From the NCBI GenBank assembly GCA_950106755.1, contig OX467091.1, positions 23,577,538 to 23,641,537 of the forward strand: a stretch of DNA of 64,000 nt, in the 5' to 3' direction. Below are positions 52,601 to 63,199 of this stretch, piece by piece. Within the stretch, counting starts at the first letter, position 1; the number at the start of each line of letters is the position of its first letter. A program made the position numbers and the translations under genes. Under the pieces are notes generated by a model. The model was not told the DNA's origin. It saw only the letters and a list, made by a program, of their open reading frames with translations, and searched no databases. This DNA comes from Climacium dendroides. Taxonomy: Eukaryota > Streptophyta > Bryopsida > Hypnales > Climaciaceae.

Positions 52601-53312
52601 CTTCACACCAACATTACAGTAATGACTAGTTGACATTTGGCTTAGTGTTGGATAAATATAGCGCATATTGGATGAATTATATGAGGCACTTCAAGAATTT
52701 GGCGGTTTGAAGGGATTATGACAGGGGCTTTTTTTTAGGATTCAAGCTCAAGAGTAGTATTTCAATTTTTTAGCATTCATCCACATATTTGGATATAAGT
52801 TATCACATTCATAGATACCACATGTTTATAATTTTATTTTCATCCACAATTTAGCAATTGGATCCAACTTATTTTTTAAAATGAAGGTTTACTAGCAAAA
52901 AATTTAGAATTTTAATGGTATTTTTTGGCTTTGTACAGGCAAATTTTTCTTAAAGTGCAATCTAGCACAAAAAAGCTAGAAAGTGCCCTAAATTATAATA
53001 TTCTATTGGATTCACCTTATTATTTAACAATGGATACATTTCACAAGAAAATTAAAGGTACTTTTTTAGATATTCATAAAACTTTATAAACTTTGTTCAT
53101 TTCTTTCATTCTTTCTTATAGTCTTCTTAAAGTACTTTTAATATTTTTTTATCCTTCAATTACAAAGTGACATATTGAAGGACAAATGCATTTTTAAATT
53201 GGTGTATATATTTTAGTATCTAAATATATATATATCAAATCAATTTGAATATGCACATTTAATATAGAAAATATCATTGTACTTAATAAACATTGGATTC
53301 TACCATTATTAC
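49666..53312. other. Interval between two divergent CACTA-associated genes; no gene recognised
   Basis: AT-rich DNA with short frames (50568-50801, 52008-52241) lacking known motifs. Around 52500-52580 a purine-rich stretch ends at GAAGAAG|GTAAGC, which could be a non-coding first exon and donor of the + strand TNP2-b gene. Confidence 0.35.
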
Positions 53313-53441
53313 TTAATTTTGTCAATTTTCTTAGGAGATTGATATTTATTGTGAATTAATTTTGTCAATCTTCTTAGGAAATTGACATTTATTGTGAATT
53401 AATTTTGTCAATCTTCTTAGGAGATTGACATTTATTGTGGC
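53313..53441. repeat. Three 43-bp tandem units with an internal palindrome
   Basis: Units begin with 'ttaattttgtcaat' at 53313, 53356 and 53399, an exact 43-bp period. Each contains an imperfect palindrome of the form GTCAATCTTC...GAGATTGAC. Confidence 0.85.
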
Positions 53442-53805
53442 AATTCTATATTTTAAAATCACCCTATTTTATATGACAAATTGTAAAGTCTTTAAATTGA
53501 AACATCATTTTCAATAAAAAATAAGTGTATTTTTATTGGTTAACAAAGAAATGCTAAGGTGGCAACATATAAGAAAATGGTGACATATAAGAAAATGATG
53601 TACCCAAGTACTATAGCATTCATTTATATTTTAAATAGAACTATCTTTTTGTCTAAATATTGGAATGAATTTAGTTTACATTTGGCAATTTCACTCAACT
53701 TATTTTCAAATTTGGAACAATTTAAATTCATCCTCTATTATTTCTTTGACTTTTTCTTTAAGGCTTGGTGCTCCCTAATTAATTTTGAGGCTTCTAGGTT
53801 TTTAA

Positions 53806-54155
53806 ATGCCAAAAAAAATTGTTGACTACAACTTGTGGACATCTATTGCATGTAGGATGCCACGAAAGGCACCAAACTATTCTACATTCCAAACTTCCAA
53901 TGTGGTAGAAGAGGTCAATAATGAAGAGGCTTTTAGAGCACGTCCCTGTACAAAAAGGAAAAAGAGAGTTCTTCAAGAAGGACCTTCTTCGGGTATGGAA
54001 AACGATGTACTCATGGAATGTATGCCCATGCATTGAATGTGCAAGAAAAATTAAACCAGTGGTGCGTTCCTCTGCAACGATTCAACGTCACATTCAACAA
54101 TACAACATCTCTCAACGCTACGACATAAAAACATTTTTACTCTTGAGAGATTAAT
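53806..54155 (+). pseudogene. TNP2-b: N-terminal transposase-associated domain
   Basis: A first frame (53806-54036) shifts into a second (53921-54154) that carries CPCIECARKIKP followed by 'ATIQRHIQQYNISQRYDI', matching the CPCxxC...HL pattern of the domain that precedes plant tnp2. The frame change means it is damaged. An intron-like stretch with MITE copy 5 follows. Confidence 0.5.
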
Positions 54156-54689
54156 TGAAATTTTCCTTCTATTAAATATATATTTTTCAAAATGAACTCC
54201 ATGAGGTGAGAACTTTCTTACTCATGAGAGACGAATTGAATTTTCCCTCTATTATATATATTTTTCGAACTAAATGAAGGTGCAATGACATTATATATAC
54301 TAATTTGGCATTTATAAGGGGTAAACGGTAAAAGTTTTTTGGATAGCCATCGGTACATTATTTTGTGAATTAGCATTTGGTGACTAACTTTTGCTTCTAC
54401 TTAGATCATGCAATACTCAATAGAATGAATCCTTATGTTAGAGGCCTTTCACTTACTTAAAAACATTTGAAATTAGCAAAGCTATTGGAATAATTGTTAG
54501 AAATGCCCCTAAATCATTGACTCATTTCTTGTTATATGGTGATTGAGTCCTAAATGTACCCAATAAAATTAAACCAAACTTATTCTACTTTTACACCATG
54601 AAAATAATATGCACACAATTTTTTCCTTCCCATGCACATTTTTATTAACAAAATGAACCATAGGAAATGTAATGTGTGCATTGTGCTTG

Positions 54690-54904
54690 CACTACAAGAA
54701 AAGCAGTCCAAAATGACAAAAACTGGTCCGAAATGACAAAAATCAGCTAGTCCTAATCTACAGAAAATTGACAGTTTTTTTGTCAATTTAGGCAATTTTC
54801 TGTAGATTCGGACAGTTTTTGTCATTTCAGACTGAAATTCGTCAAATTTCTGTAGATTAGGACTAGCTGATTTCTATCATTTCGGACGTGTTTCTCTTAT
54901 AGTG
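54690..54904 (+). mobile_element. 215-bp CACTA-type MITE, copy 5
   Basis: Ends CACTACAAGAAAA / TTTCTCTTATAGTG, flanked by TTG (54687-54689, 54905-54907). This is the most diverged copy: the usual 'cagcccctcct' core reads 'cagctagtcct', mirrored in the other arm ('aggactagctg'), so the palindrome is kept. It lies in an intron-like interval of TNP2-b. Confidence 0.9.
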
Positions 54905-55354
54905 TTGAAAGATGTGCAATGGTTTCTATCCAAGAGTACATTGTCATAAATGTTTCTTTCTTAGTTTTAAGTATACTAAATTGTCCTAAACTAATTTTAT
55001 ATATCCTTGAGAGTAACTAATAAAATTATGAATTAGCAAAAAACACTATATAACTCAACAACAAAGTTTTAGTTCATGCAGACCAATTACACATTTTTTG
55101 TACTATTGATAATGAAAAAAAAACTAGTGCCAAACACTCTTTGACAAAAGAATTTTGAATTTAAAAGAAACATGTATGAATTGCATAGAAGGATTTATCT
55201 TTTATTTAATTCCACAATAATATTTGTCCGCCTAATTTACATTGAAATGCAATTGGTAGGATTTAAGGTTTAGCAATTTAGAAGCCATTCTTTCAAATGT
55301 GTTTAGCTCATAAACAATTGTCATAATTAAATGTACACTATATTTTGTGCACAG

Positions 55355-55918
55355 GCTATATATCGTGTTGGACTATCTAAGGAGCCATGTAGAATACCCT
55401 CACCAACAAACCAAAGTCTACCGAATATTGCAATATCTAATGACTATGTTCGTGATGATTCAATGGATTATGAAGACACCGAAGAACACCCAGATGTGGT
55501 TGTGGCAAAATTTTTATTAGACCGTTTTGGAATGGAAGTACAACCACTACATAATGACATATCCAATGTTGAGGCATCTACACCATTATACACCGGTTCC
55601 AGGTCAAATCGTTTATCTATCATTCTTCAATTTCTAAAAGTCCAAGCTAAACATTCAGTGAACAATATATGTATGGATGAAATTTTTGCAATTATTGGAG
55701 ACCACATCATTGATCCGCAATTGGAATTCAAAATGCCTAAAACGAGAGCAGAAGCAAGAAAAATCATTACAGAATTGGGCCTAGACTATAAAACAATACA
55801 TTCATGCCCATGTGATGGCATATTATACTATGGAGAATATGAAAAACTTCAAATGTGCCCAAAGTGTAATCTCTCTCGTTATCGACAAGACACACTCAGC
55901 AAGATCATTCCAAGAAAG
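55355..55918 (+). pseudogene. TNP2-b: first tnp2 exon
   Basis: The exon follows TTTTGTGCACAG and ends AAGAAAG|GTATTT at 55918. It reads as the N-terminal tnp2 region: 'EFKMPKTRAEARKIITELGL', HSCPCDGILYYGEY, 'LQMCPKCNLSRYRQD' and 'KIIPRK'. This exon is open throughout and is the best preserved part of TNP2-b. An acidic stretch precedes these motifs. Confidence 0.7.
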
Positions 55919-56039
55919 GTATTTTTGCAAATTCTTTTTAATTTCAATTCATTCACATGTCTCTTACTATAATACCATAATTGTTTTGGATGTACATTGT
56001 AATTGATCTTTGATTTCTATGTCTATGACTTCACAACAG

Positions 56040-56474
56040 AAAATGCACTATTTTCCAATCACCCCTTGACTACAAGCTATGTTTTGATGTCCGAGCATTT
56101 CTAAGCTTACACTACAAGAAAACATGTCCGAAATGACAGAAATTGGTCCTAAATGACAGAAATCAGCCCCTCCTAATTGACTGAAAATTGACAGTTTTTT
56201 GTCAATTTGGACAATTTTCTATCAATTCGGACAATTTTTTGTCCTAATTGACAGAAAATTGTCAAATTTCTGTCATTTAGGAGGGGCTGATTTTTGTCAT
56301 TTAGGACACATTTCTCTTGTAGTGTTATGACATGGCACTATGATCATAAGAGTGAAGATGACATCATGAGAGGACCTACAGACTCACCGGCATGGAAATT
56401 TGTTCTAAAACAATGGAAATTTCTTCAAGATCCACGTACTATTTTCCTTAACATGGACATGGATGGAGTCAATC
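56040..56474 (+). pseudogene. TNP2-b: second tnp2 exon, hit by two insertions
   Basis: After TTCACAACAG the frame reads 'MHYFPITP', with two TGA codons where the family usually has Arg, consistent with CGA to TGA decay. MITE copy 6 splits '...SISKL' from 'MTWHYDHKSED'; dropping it and one TTA restores the frame. The exon breaks off at 'DGVN', where the 3,657-bp element begins. The companion half 'NPFGNNSS' follows at 60132. Confidence 0.65.
56110..56324 (+). mobile_element. 215-bp CACTA-type MITE, copy 6
   Basis: Ends CACTACAAGAAAA / TTTCTCTTGTAGTG, flanked by TTA (56107-56109, 56325-56327). The asymmetric tract 'catgtccgaaatgacag' at the left gives plus orientation. It is inserted in the second tnp2 exon of TNP2-b. 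Confidence 0.92.
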
Positions 56475-56979
56475 TGTGAGAATGTGACCCCACATGCTAG
56501 ACCCAGAAAACTAGCATTTGATGGGAAATTTCAAAATTTATTCCTTTAAAAAGGAAATTTTTGAATCCCCATAGGAGATTAGAAGGATTTCACGAATACC
56601 GGAACTCCGGATTCAGAGAAATCCCATTAGGTGAAAAAACCTAATTCTGGAATCCTAGAAAGTTCCGAAAATCGGATGACGACGCCGGCCCTAAAAGTCG
56701 AAAACCGGATCCATACTAGAGTTAGGCTTTGCCGCCAAAACCTATCCTATATTCTCGTCCGACCGTCCATCCGTCTGACCAGTATAAGATTGGGACTGTA
56801 GCCGGCAGAAGGCACAATTGCTTTCTTACTTTCTTGCATCTTCGTTTTCCTGCCTTTCCAGCTCCTAGGAATTTCCGGTAGATTGAGGGACTGTGTGAGT
56901 TGCGATCGTGTAGGGTGTTCCGGAGTGACTTTCTGTGAGCAAGAGAGTTAAAGAGAGATTATGCAATGTTTCTTGTGTG

Positions 56980-58572
56980 AGCGTGATGACTTCCAGAGCG
57001 AGCCGGCGTAGACTGAGGGATGAGCCGGAGGACTCAAATGAGCCGATTCCAGCGCCGCCACCTCGGACGAAGGCAATTCCGGTAATGTGGGTGGTGCCGG
57101 AAATTCCAACTGATGAGGTCCGAATGGAGCGCCTACGGCGGAACCTCACCAACATGGAATGCGAAGGATTGATGGATGTCCCTTGGAGCATCCGGGAGGA
57201 AAGTCTGATAGCGGACATGTTTCGACCGAAAAGTGGTATCTTGAATACCACCCTCCGAGCGAAACCTGAGCTGTGGACGGTAGGCGAGTGGAAAGCTGTC
57301 TACGGGTTCCGGATGGCGCTAGACAAGGTGATGGAGAAGAACCAGGAGTGCATGGAGGGCGAGTTCTAGACGGCAGTAAACCCGAAGGATGGCTTCCAGG
57401 TCTCAGATCTGTTAAACCCGGAATATCGGGATGTGGTAGCGTTTCTCAACCCTATCCTCCATCCGACCAAGCTTAGGCGAGTGGTGGCCAAGGTAGCTTC
57501 CACCATCCTGAAAAGCCTCTAGGGGAAGCTAATGATGGATTGGGCGTTCATCATCTTCGAGTTGGTAGGGGATCTCGTACGTTCTCTCCGGAAGGGGAAG
57601 AAGGGTCGGAGCCCTCTTCCGGCGTATGTCTCCCACCTGTATTCCCACCATTCTTTACTCAAGTCAAACGAGGAGGAAGCCTATACCGAGTTGATTCAGC
57701 TCTAGAAGTACAGAGGAGAAGAACCCTCTCACCGGGAAGGACTGAATGACGAGGAGACGGAAGACAAGGAGTAGTCCACTCCTCTGACGAAAAAGTCCCA
57801 ACGACAGGCGACTCCACCGGTGACGCCAACGGAGGATCCTCCTGCGCACGGAGCAAATGGAGGAGGACGCTCCGGACCGGAAAGAAGAAGCCGGACCTTC
57901 TCAACAAGAAGTCGGACCTTCTCAACCGAAAGCCGGTCCCTCTTAGAGAGAGGTTGGTCCCTCCCGGACGAAACCTATAGAGGTAGAAGAGGAAGAAAGG
58001 ACCAAGCTCCGACTAGGGGGTCGCCCTTTGAGGATATTTCAGAACTGGCCCAGCACATCGTGTAGCGGGCTGACGATCTCATGAAGATTCTCCAAAACTA
58101 TGAGGAGACCTTCAAACGAGTGTGCCGGAAGATGGCACTGACCGACCGGAACGCCATCTTCCGGAGGACGGACGCTTTGGTGACGGTGGAGAAACAAAAC
58201 ACCATCTTGATCGAGGAACAAAAGAAGTCGGTGACGGAGGCGGGTGCTTTACGAGTGGAGAATCGGACTTTGTTGGAACAAGCCCAAGAGTCGGAATCTA
58301 CTTGTGTCCGCTTAAAGAAGGAGTTGCGAACGGCCCAAGAAAAGGCCAAAGTCGTGGAGGAAGAGCACCGCCGGCAGATGGAGGCGCTATGCCGGAGTGT
58401 GACCCAGCTCTGGAGTTCCTTGGAGGTTCCGGCGGACTACATCAACAAGGCCCGGTTGTTCGAAGCCAACTTTGACGTAGCCGCAAGCTCGAGCCGGGTG
58501 CCCATCGTCAGTGTCTACGAGAGCAGGCGAGATGGATGGACGCATCGCGAGCAGAGATGCGAGAACTGGTGA
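56980..58572 (+). pseudogene. Gag-like/unknown long coding region of the 3.66-kb element, part 1
   Basis: One frame runs from about 56980 to 58572 interrupted only by TAG codons at 57367, 57520, 57703, 57772 and 58063. It encodes an N-terminal Arg/Pro-rich segment, a helical middle ('VVAFLNPILHPTKLRRVVAK'), a proline/charged linker, and a coiled coil ('ADDLMKILQNYEETFKR', 'LLEQAQESESTCVRLKKEL'). Between about 57840 and 58010 another frame (GPSQQEVGPSQPKAGPS repeats) looks more natural, implying compensating indels. Gag-like organisation is inferred; no zinc knuckle is seen. Confidence 0.45.
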
Positions 58573-59222
58573 AGTATTTGGCACCCGCAGAGCCAAATCC
58601 AGTAGATCTTCCTCCTTCCTCTCCCGTACATACTTTGACGATTTCGAAAGGAAGTAATATTTTGGAATCCGTTGTCACAGAAGTGTCACCGATGGTACCG
58701 CCTGTCCCGGAGCTTTCACCACCATCGAAGAGACCAGAAGGAGTGGATTGGGGTACCGTTGTACCTAAGGGCAATGAGGACCTCCTCCAAGAGAATCCGA
58801 TCATTGACCTTATAGGTACTCCTCCGGAGACTAAGGGAACTCGATTGGTTCAGTCTTCTCCCCGCCATAAACATATCCGAAAAGATTCCCGAGGAAGTCC
58901 GAAAGTTCCGATAGTCGGAACCCGGAGTGAAGACAGAGGAACCGGTATCACGGGAGGTCCAAATTGGGGAGCAAGAGGCCCTGATGTGTTTCCTCCGAGG
59001 AGTACCCGAAAGGATATGTATTAGGACCTGCTAAAAGAAATTATTCCTCCTAAGGATAAGGACGCAGGTGAATAGGAAACAGTTTTGTACAAACTCGTGA
59101 CAATACCGGAGTCCGGCCGCCGAGTCGGAAAAATAGGATCTAGTGGATTTCTGGAAATATAGCGGACCAGTAGGAATATTTTGTGGGATTTTGAAGATGA
59201 TGTTAGGATTAGTATAAGTTAG
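58536..59222 (+). pseudogene. Long coding region of the 3.66-kb element, part 2
   Basis: After a frameshift near 58530 coding continues in another frame ('MRELVKYLAPAEPNPVDLPP', Pro/Ser/Gly-rich), interrupted by TAG at 59022, 59073 and 59160 and ended by TAG at 59220. Composition is low in hydrophobic residues and suggests a disordered region. No protease, reverse transcriptase or integrase motif is present. Confidence 0.4.
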
Positions 59223-60131
59223 ACTTTGATGGATCTTTGTGGTCATTCACACTCACTCATCATATTATTTTCAGTTTGTACCTTTTGAGTTTAATTCAAA
59301 GAGTTTGGAGGCTTTCCATTCTCTTCTTTGTTGTACTTAGTGCATACTTGTGTGGGTGTGGGTACATTTGTGTCTTTTCTGGATGCTGAGAACTTACCTT
59401 GATTAGCAAGAGTCGACTTGTGAGTGGTTTTGGACGTCACTAGATTGATGGGGAGATCGTCCGGATTGTTCCGACGGTAGTGTTAGTGTGTTGCCTGCTT
59501 GGATGCCGGTATAGCGTGAGGGGAGGATTCGACCTCATGTAGGAGGGTATCTGAGAGGCTGCTAACAGATTCCATGCATAAGAGTTTGCAAGATGTGCCC
59601 GAATTCCGGATACCGAAATTCCCCCATAGACGGAGTCAAAGCCCCAGTGTCACGTCCAAGAGAGTGCGAGGATATCCACCCGGTTGATGGGAGGCTCAGT
59701 GTTAGGTTGATGCTAGAATGTCATTGTAGTCCTTGACTGTCCCTGTGTGACCTGGTCCGATAAGTATTCCGGATTTGTGAGGTGACAAAACAGTAGGATA
59801 CTTCCGGTCCCTGAAGTTAGAGTTAGGAGAGAGAGAGAAAGGGAGAGCTAGTGTTTCCGAACTTGGTAAACACCCAAACGGTGGATCTGGCCACTCGTCA
59901 CCTAAACCCAGGGATCTCGAAAGGGGCAATTAAACGATTTCCGGACATTTCCGGAAATCATCTAGCACTAGGAGTCGGACCGGACCTCTAGTCCGGATTA
60001 GAAAATAGGAAAAGGGAAGTTTAGATCTAAAGGAGCGTCTAGATCCGTGAGCCTTGAGTCCTTGTGGGAACGATTTCGGAGCGGTTTACTCTAAGTTGGT
60101 CTTTAGTAGGAATTAAGGACTAATCACTACA
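59223..60131. other. Non-coding 3' part of the 3.66-kb element
   Basis: No convincing frame. The sequence keeps the GC-rich, 'ccgga'-containing character. It was compared by eye with the first 500 bp of the element without finding a shared LTR-like block. Confidence 0.4.
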
Positions 60132-60570
60132 CAATCCTTTTGGCAATAATTCAAGTGCCTATTCCATATGGCCCATAGTGCTTACCTGCTATAATTTGCC
60201 ACTTTGGCTTGCCATCAAAGCTTCATTTCTAATACTTGCTGCAATAATTCCTGATGAGTTTGCGTTCTTCTTCATTTTGTATGCATTTGATTTAGGTAAT
60301 AATAGGAACCCAATCTATAATTTGAAAATAATATGAATCCTTATTATAGTGTATTGTACTAAATTTTTGGCTTTTAATGATTGTTTATTTAAATTTCATT
60401 CCCAATAACATTAGAATTAGTTACATTGAAGGTATTGTTACAAACAAACATTAGAGTAGCAAGTACAAATGCTTAATTGTAGTAATAGAAAAGTGATGTC
60501 ATGTAATTCTTATATTGTACACTGAGTACATTATCCAATTTATTAGAAAAGTATATGATGTTATTGTGCA
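60132..60570 (+). pseudogene. TNP2-b: tnp2 exon remainder and following intron
   Basis: Immediately after the insertion the tnp2 frame resumes: 'NPFGNNSSAYSIWPIVL', then 'YNLPLWLAIKASFLIL', to about 60260. An AT-rich intron-like stretch then runs to TTATTGTGCAG at 60571. Confidence 0.6.
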
Positions 60571-61090
60571 GGGAAGAAGAAAGTAAAAGACATGAATGTT
60601 TATTTGGCCCCTATAGTTGATGAATTGAAAAAGGTATGGATGTTGGGAGAAGAAGCTTATGATGTCAACATCAATAAGACATTTAATATGAAGGCAATAT
60701 TATTATGGACGATGCATGATCATCCTGGATATGGTATAGCATCATCATTGCAAACACAAGGTTTTTTAGGATGTCCAATTTGTGGGCCAAACCATGTCAA
60801 TTTGTACTCTGTCAAGGAATTAGACAAATCATATATCACGGTTATTGGAGGTATTTACTAGGACATCTGTGGAGGTCCAATCAATTTAATGCTTCTTTCA
60901 ATGGTGAGAGGGAGCCAACTACAAAGCCACCATCAAGGATGGATGGTTGGGATTGGTTGTCCCAATGGGAGAAAATTGAAACTAATTTGTTGCAATTGCA
61001 AAAGAGTGGCATAACCGGACTCTTTTGCAATTGACCTAGAGTATTGGGTGGTAAGCACTTTACACACATCCAAAGACATGACATCTTGCA
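60571..61090 (+). pseudogene. TNP2-b: tnp2 core exon
   Basis: The frame carries 'DMNVYLAPIVDELKKVW', ILLWTMHDHPGYGIASSL and 'TQGFLGCPICGPNHVN', the same core motifs as TNP2-a. Near 60840 it shifts into another frame ('PPSRMDGWDWLSQWEKIE'), and a TAG follows. Everything between here and the DUF4216 part, including DUF4218, is missing, so an internal deletion is likely. Confidence 0.65.
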
Positions 61091-61329
61091 TAATAAACAA
61101 TAGAAATAGCGCTTGAGGATTTAGAAGTACGTCAAATTTGTTGACCTTCTATTACATGCAATCATTGGACCAAAGTTAAATTATAGCCATATGGAACAAT
61201 AGTTTTTGTATGTTCTTCATTTTTACAATATAATGTAGGATTTTAGAAGAAGGTATTTTATTTCCAATTTTGTACTAAGAAAAAGGTATTTACATCTATT
61301 CTTCCTAATTTATGTTTATGTAAACAGGC

Positions 61330-61665
61330 ATAGCATGTTCATTGCATGATTTAGATGCCAATGGAGAACCTTGTACAATGGAGTATTATGGGAGGATCTG
61401 CAATATCATTGAAGTGAAATTCACATCTTTCACAACAACATTATTGAAAGCAGATTGGTACGATAGCAACACAACAACTCATGAAAATCCTAGAATTCTG
61501 ATTGATGAATGTAAATTCACTCGTGTACGTATAAGCCACTTTATGCCATCTCATTTGCCAATGCATGAACCCTTTGTTTACCCACTAGATGTAAATCAAG
61601 TCTTCTTTATTGATGATGGGCTTAATAGAGGTTGGTTATTAAATGTGAAGCTATGTTCTATATAG
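61330..61665 (+). pseudogene. TNP2-b: DUF4216-like C-terminal part
   Basis: After ATGTAAACAG the frame reads 'GEPCTMEYYGRICNIIEVKF', 'LLKADWYDSN' and PLDVNQVFFIDDGLNRGW, the order expected for DUF4216. It lies only about 240 bp after the core exon, in place of the usual long separation. Confidence 0.6.
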
Positions 61666-62863
61666 AAGGGACACACCTATGGTTGCTTGAGAGGATGAGC
61701 TAAATGACCCTATAGATGATCAAAGCAAATATGTAAATTGTTGAAGGAGAATAATTACCAAATTGGAAATTATCCTATTAGTATAATAAGTTCATTCCAA
61801 GGGAGAACATTTAAATAGGGTTGCTTCTACTAATCCAATCAAACCAATACAACCAAATCAAAGAATATTTTTCTAATTTGGATTTTAAATTCATAATACT
61901 CTCACTTGAACTACAATGACAATAAACCACAATAACACTCCAATAGGCACTTCGTAAATTACTTCCAATCACAAACAATCTCATTCATCATCTAAACTCT
62001 CATTTCTCACATGAAACCAATTCCAATTAATTTACTTTTATTATCCGAATTGGTGATAAAATCACCGTTACATGTTGTTCACAGTTTATAATATAATTTT
62101 TTTCTCTCACTGCACTCCAACATCCCAACTAGGATATTCTAATCACATCATCCAACTAACACTCTTCAAACTTATTGATCATTTCAAGATTCTTAATTAA
62201 ACCACACACTTCCACTTCATCCAATTAGCACTAGATCAACTTCACATCTCTTTAAACTTTCCAACTTCCACCTAGTTCCAACTAGGATTCGACCATCTCC
62301 AAAAAAAAACATACACGACCAATTAACACAAACAAATATCTCCATCAACAATCCATCAAACACACAAGCAAAACAAAAACACATAGCACTACTTGGCTAG
62401 GACTCCAACTGGAATTCTCATCAGTGGGTGAAGAAAAATGAAATCAAAACCAACCAAATAGGAATTCCCAAATTGACGGTTACCCAACTCGGAAGAGATG
62501 ACCAACTATCCATAACTATCAAATTGGATTAACTTCCACCTACTAGATCATCCCCTGTACATACTCCAACTTGATTCACTTACTAGACATTACCTATCTA
62601 GACAGAAAACTAAACAGAGACCTTACGCATTGAATCCCAAATTGACATCTATAATTGGTCATCCTAATTCTCACTTGGAATGGAAACTAGACTAGAAAAA
62701 ATGAACTCCCAACTAGGAAAAGTACTCACAAAACTACTAAATTGGCATAAAAATCAGCAATTAACTGGTAAAATACTTTGAATAAGTACTCAAATAACCC
62801 AACAAAAATTTTAAAAAATAAAAATGAACTGCCAAATAACCTATCTACATAAATGTTCAAGGA
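61666..62863. other. No gene recognised
   Basis: AT-rich, C/A-rich DNA with no frame worth reporting. It separates the DUF4216 part from a short acidic frame. Confidence 0.35.
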
Positions 62864-63082
62864 TTGCACTTGAGGCATATGGAAAATAGGAGTGACCTCA
62901 TATCCATGGAATTCATTGATGAGGAAAAAGAAGAGTTTACAGATGATGGAGGTATAGAAGACTCATCAGAACAAGAAGGAAATTTTATAGAATCATCTAG
63001 ACGTTTAGGAACCATTGATGATGATACCTTTGACTTTGATGTCCACAACATGGAAGATGTTCAAGTACCATGTTTGCGCTGA
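62864..63082 (+). pseudogene. Acidic tail-like frame after TNP2-b
   Basis: A 72-codon frame rich in Asp/Glu/Ser ('FIDEEKEEFTDDGGIEDSSE') resembles acidic C-terminal tails of CACTA proteins. In a shifted frame, acidic coding-like sequence continues to about 63195. Could be the end of TNP2-b; evidence is composition and position only. Confidence 0.3.
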
Positions 63083-63199
63083 AGATAGATATATTGGGCA
63101 ACACTTAGTAGAAGAGGATAATTTATCAAATTCATAAGAAGAAGATGCACATGTCTTGCAAGATGTCATTGGATATTCAGGTAGTGATGGAGAATGAAC

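Larger units (their letters stand above)
56475..60131 (+). mobile_element. 3,657-bp TG...CA element with 5-bp target duplication, no LTRs seen
   Basis: It begins TGTGAGAATG and ends AATCACTACA, flanked by CAATC (56470-56474 and 60132-60136). The tnp2 reading frame V-N-P-F-G is restored when it and one CAATC are removed, which fixes the borders. The body is clearly more GC-rich than its surroundings and full of 'ccgga' strings. TG/CA ends with a 5-bp duplication are typical of LTR retrotransposons, but I could not find a direct terminal repeat, nor any polymerase or integrase. Confidence 0.8.

Noticed and set aside
57540..57749. Several alternative frames inside the GC-rich element (57273-57476, 57540-57749, 58098-58349, 58122-58475)
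   Set aside because: They overlap the main frame and arise because GC-rich DNA has few stops.
56475..60131. Calling the 3.66-kb insertion a standard LTR retrotransposon
   Set aside because: TG/CA ends and the 5-bp duplication fit, but visual comparison of both ends found no LTR and no pol motifs.
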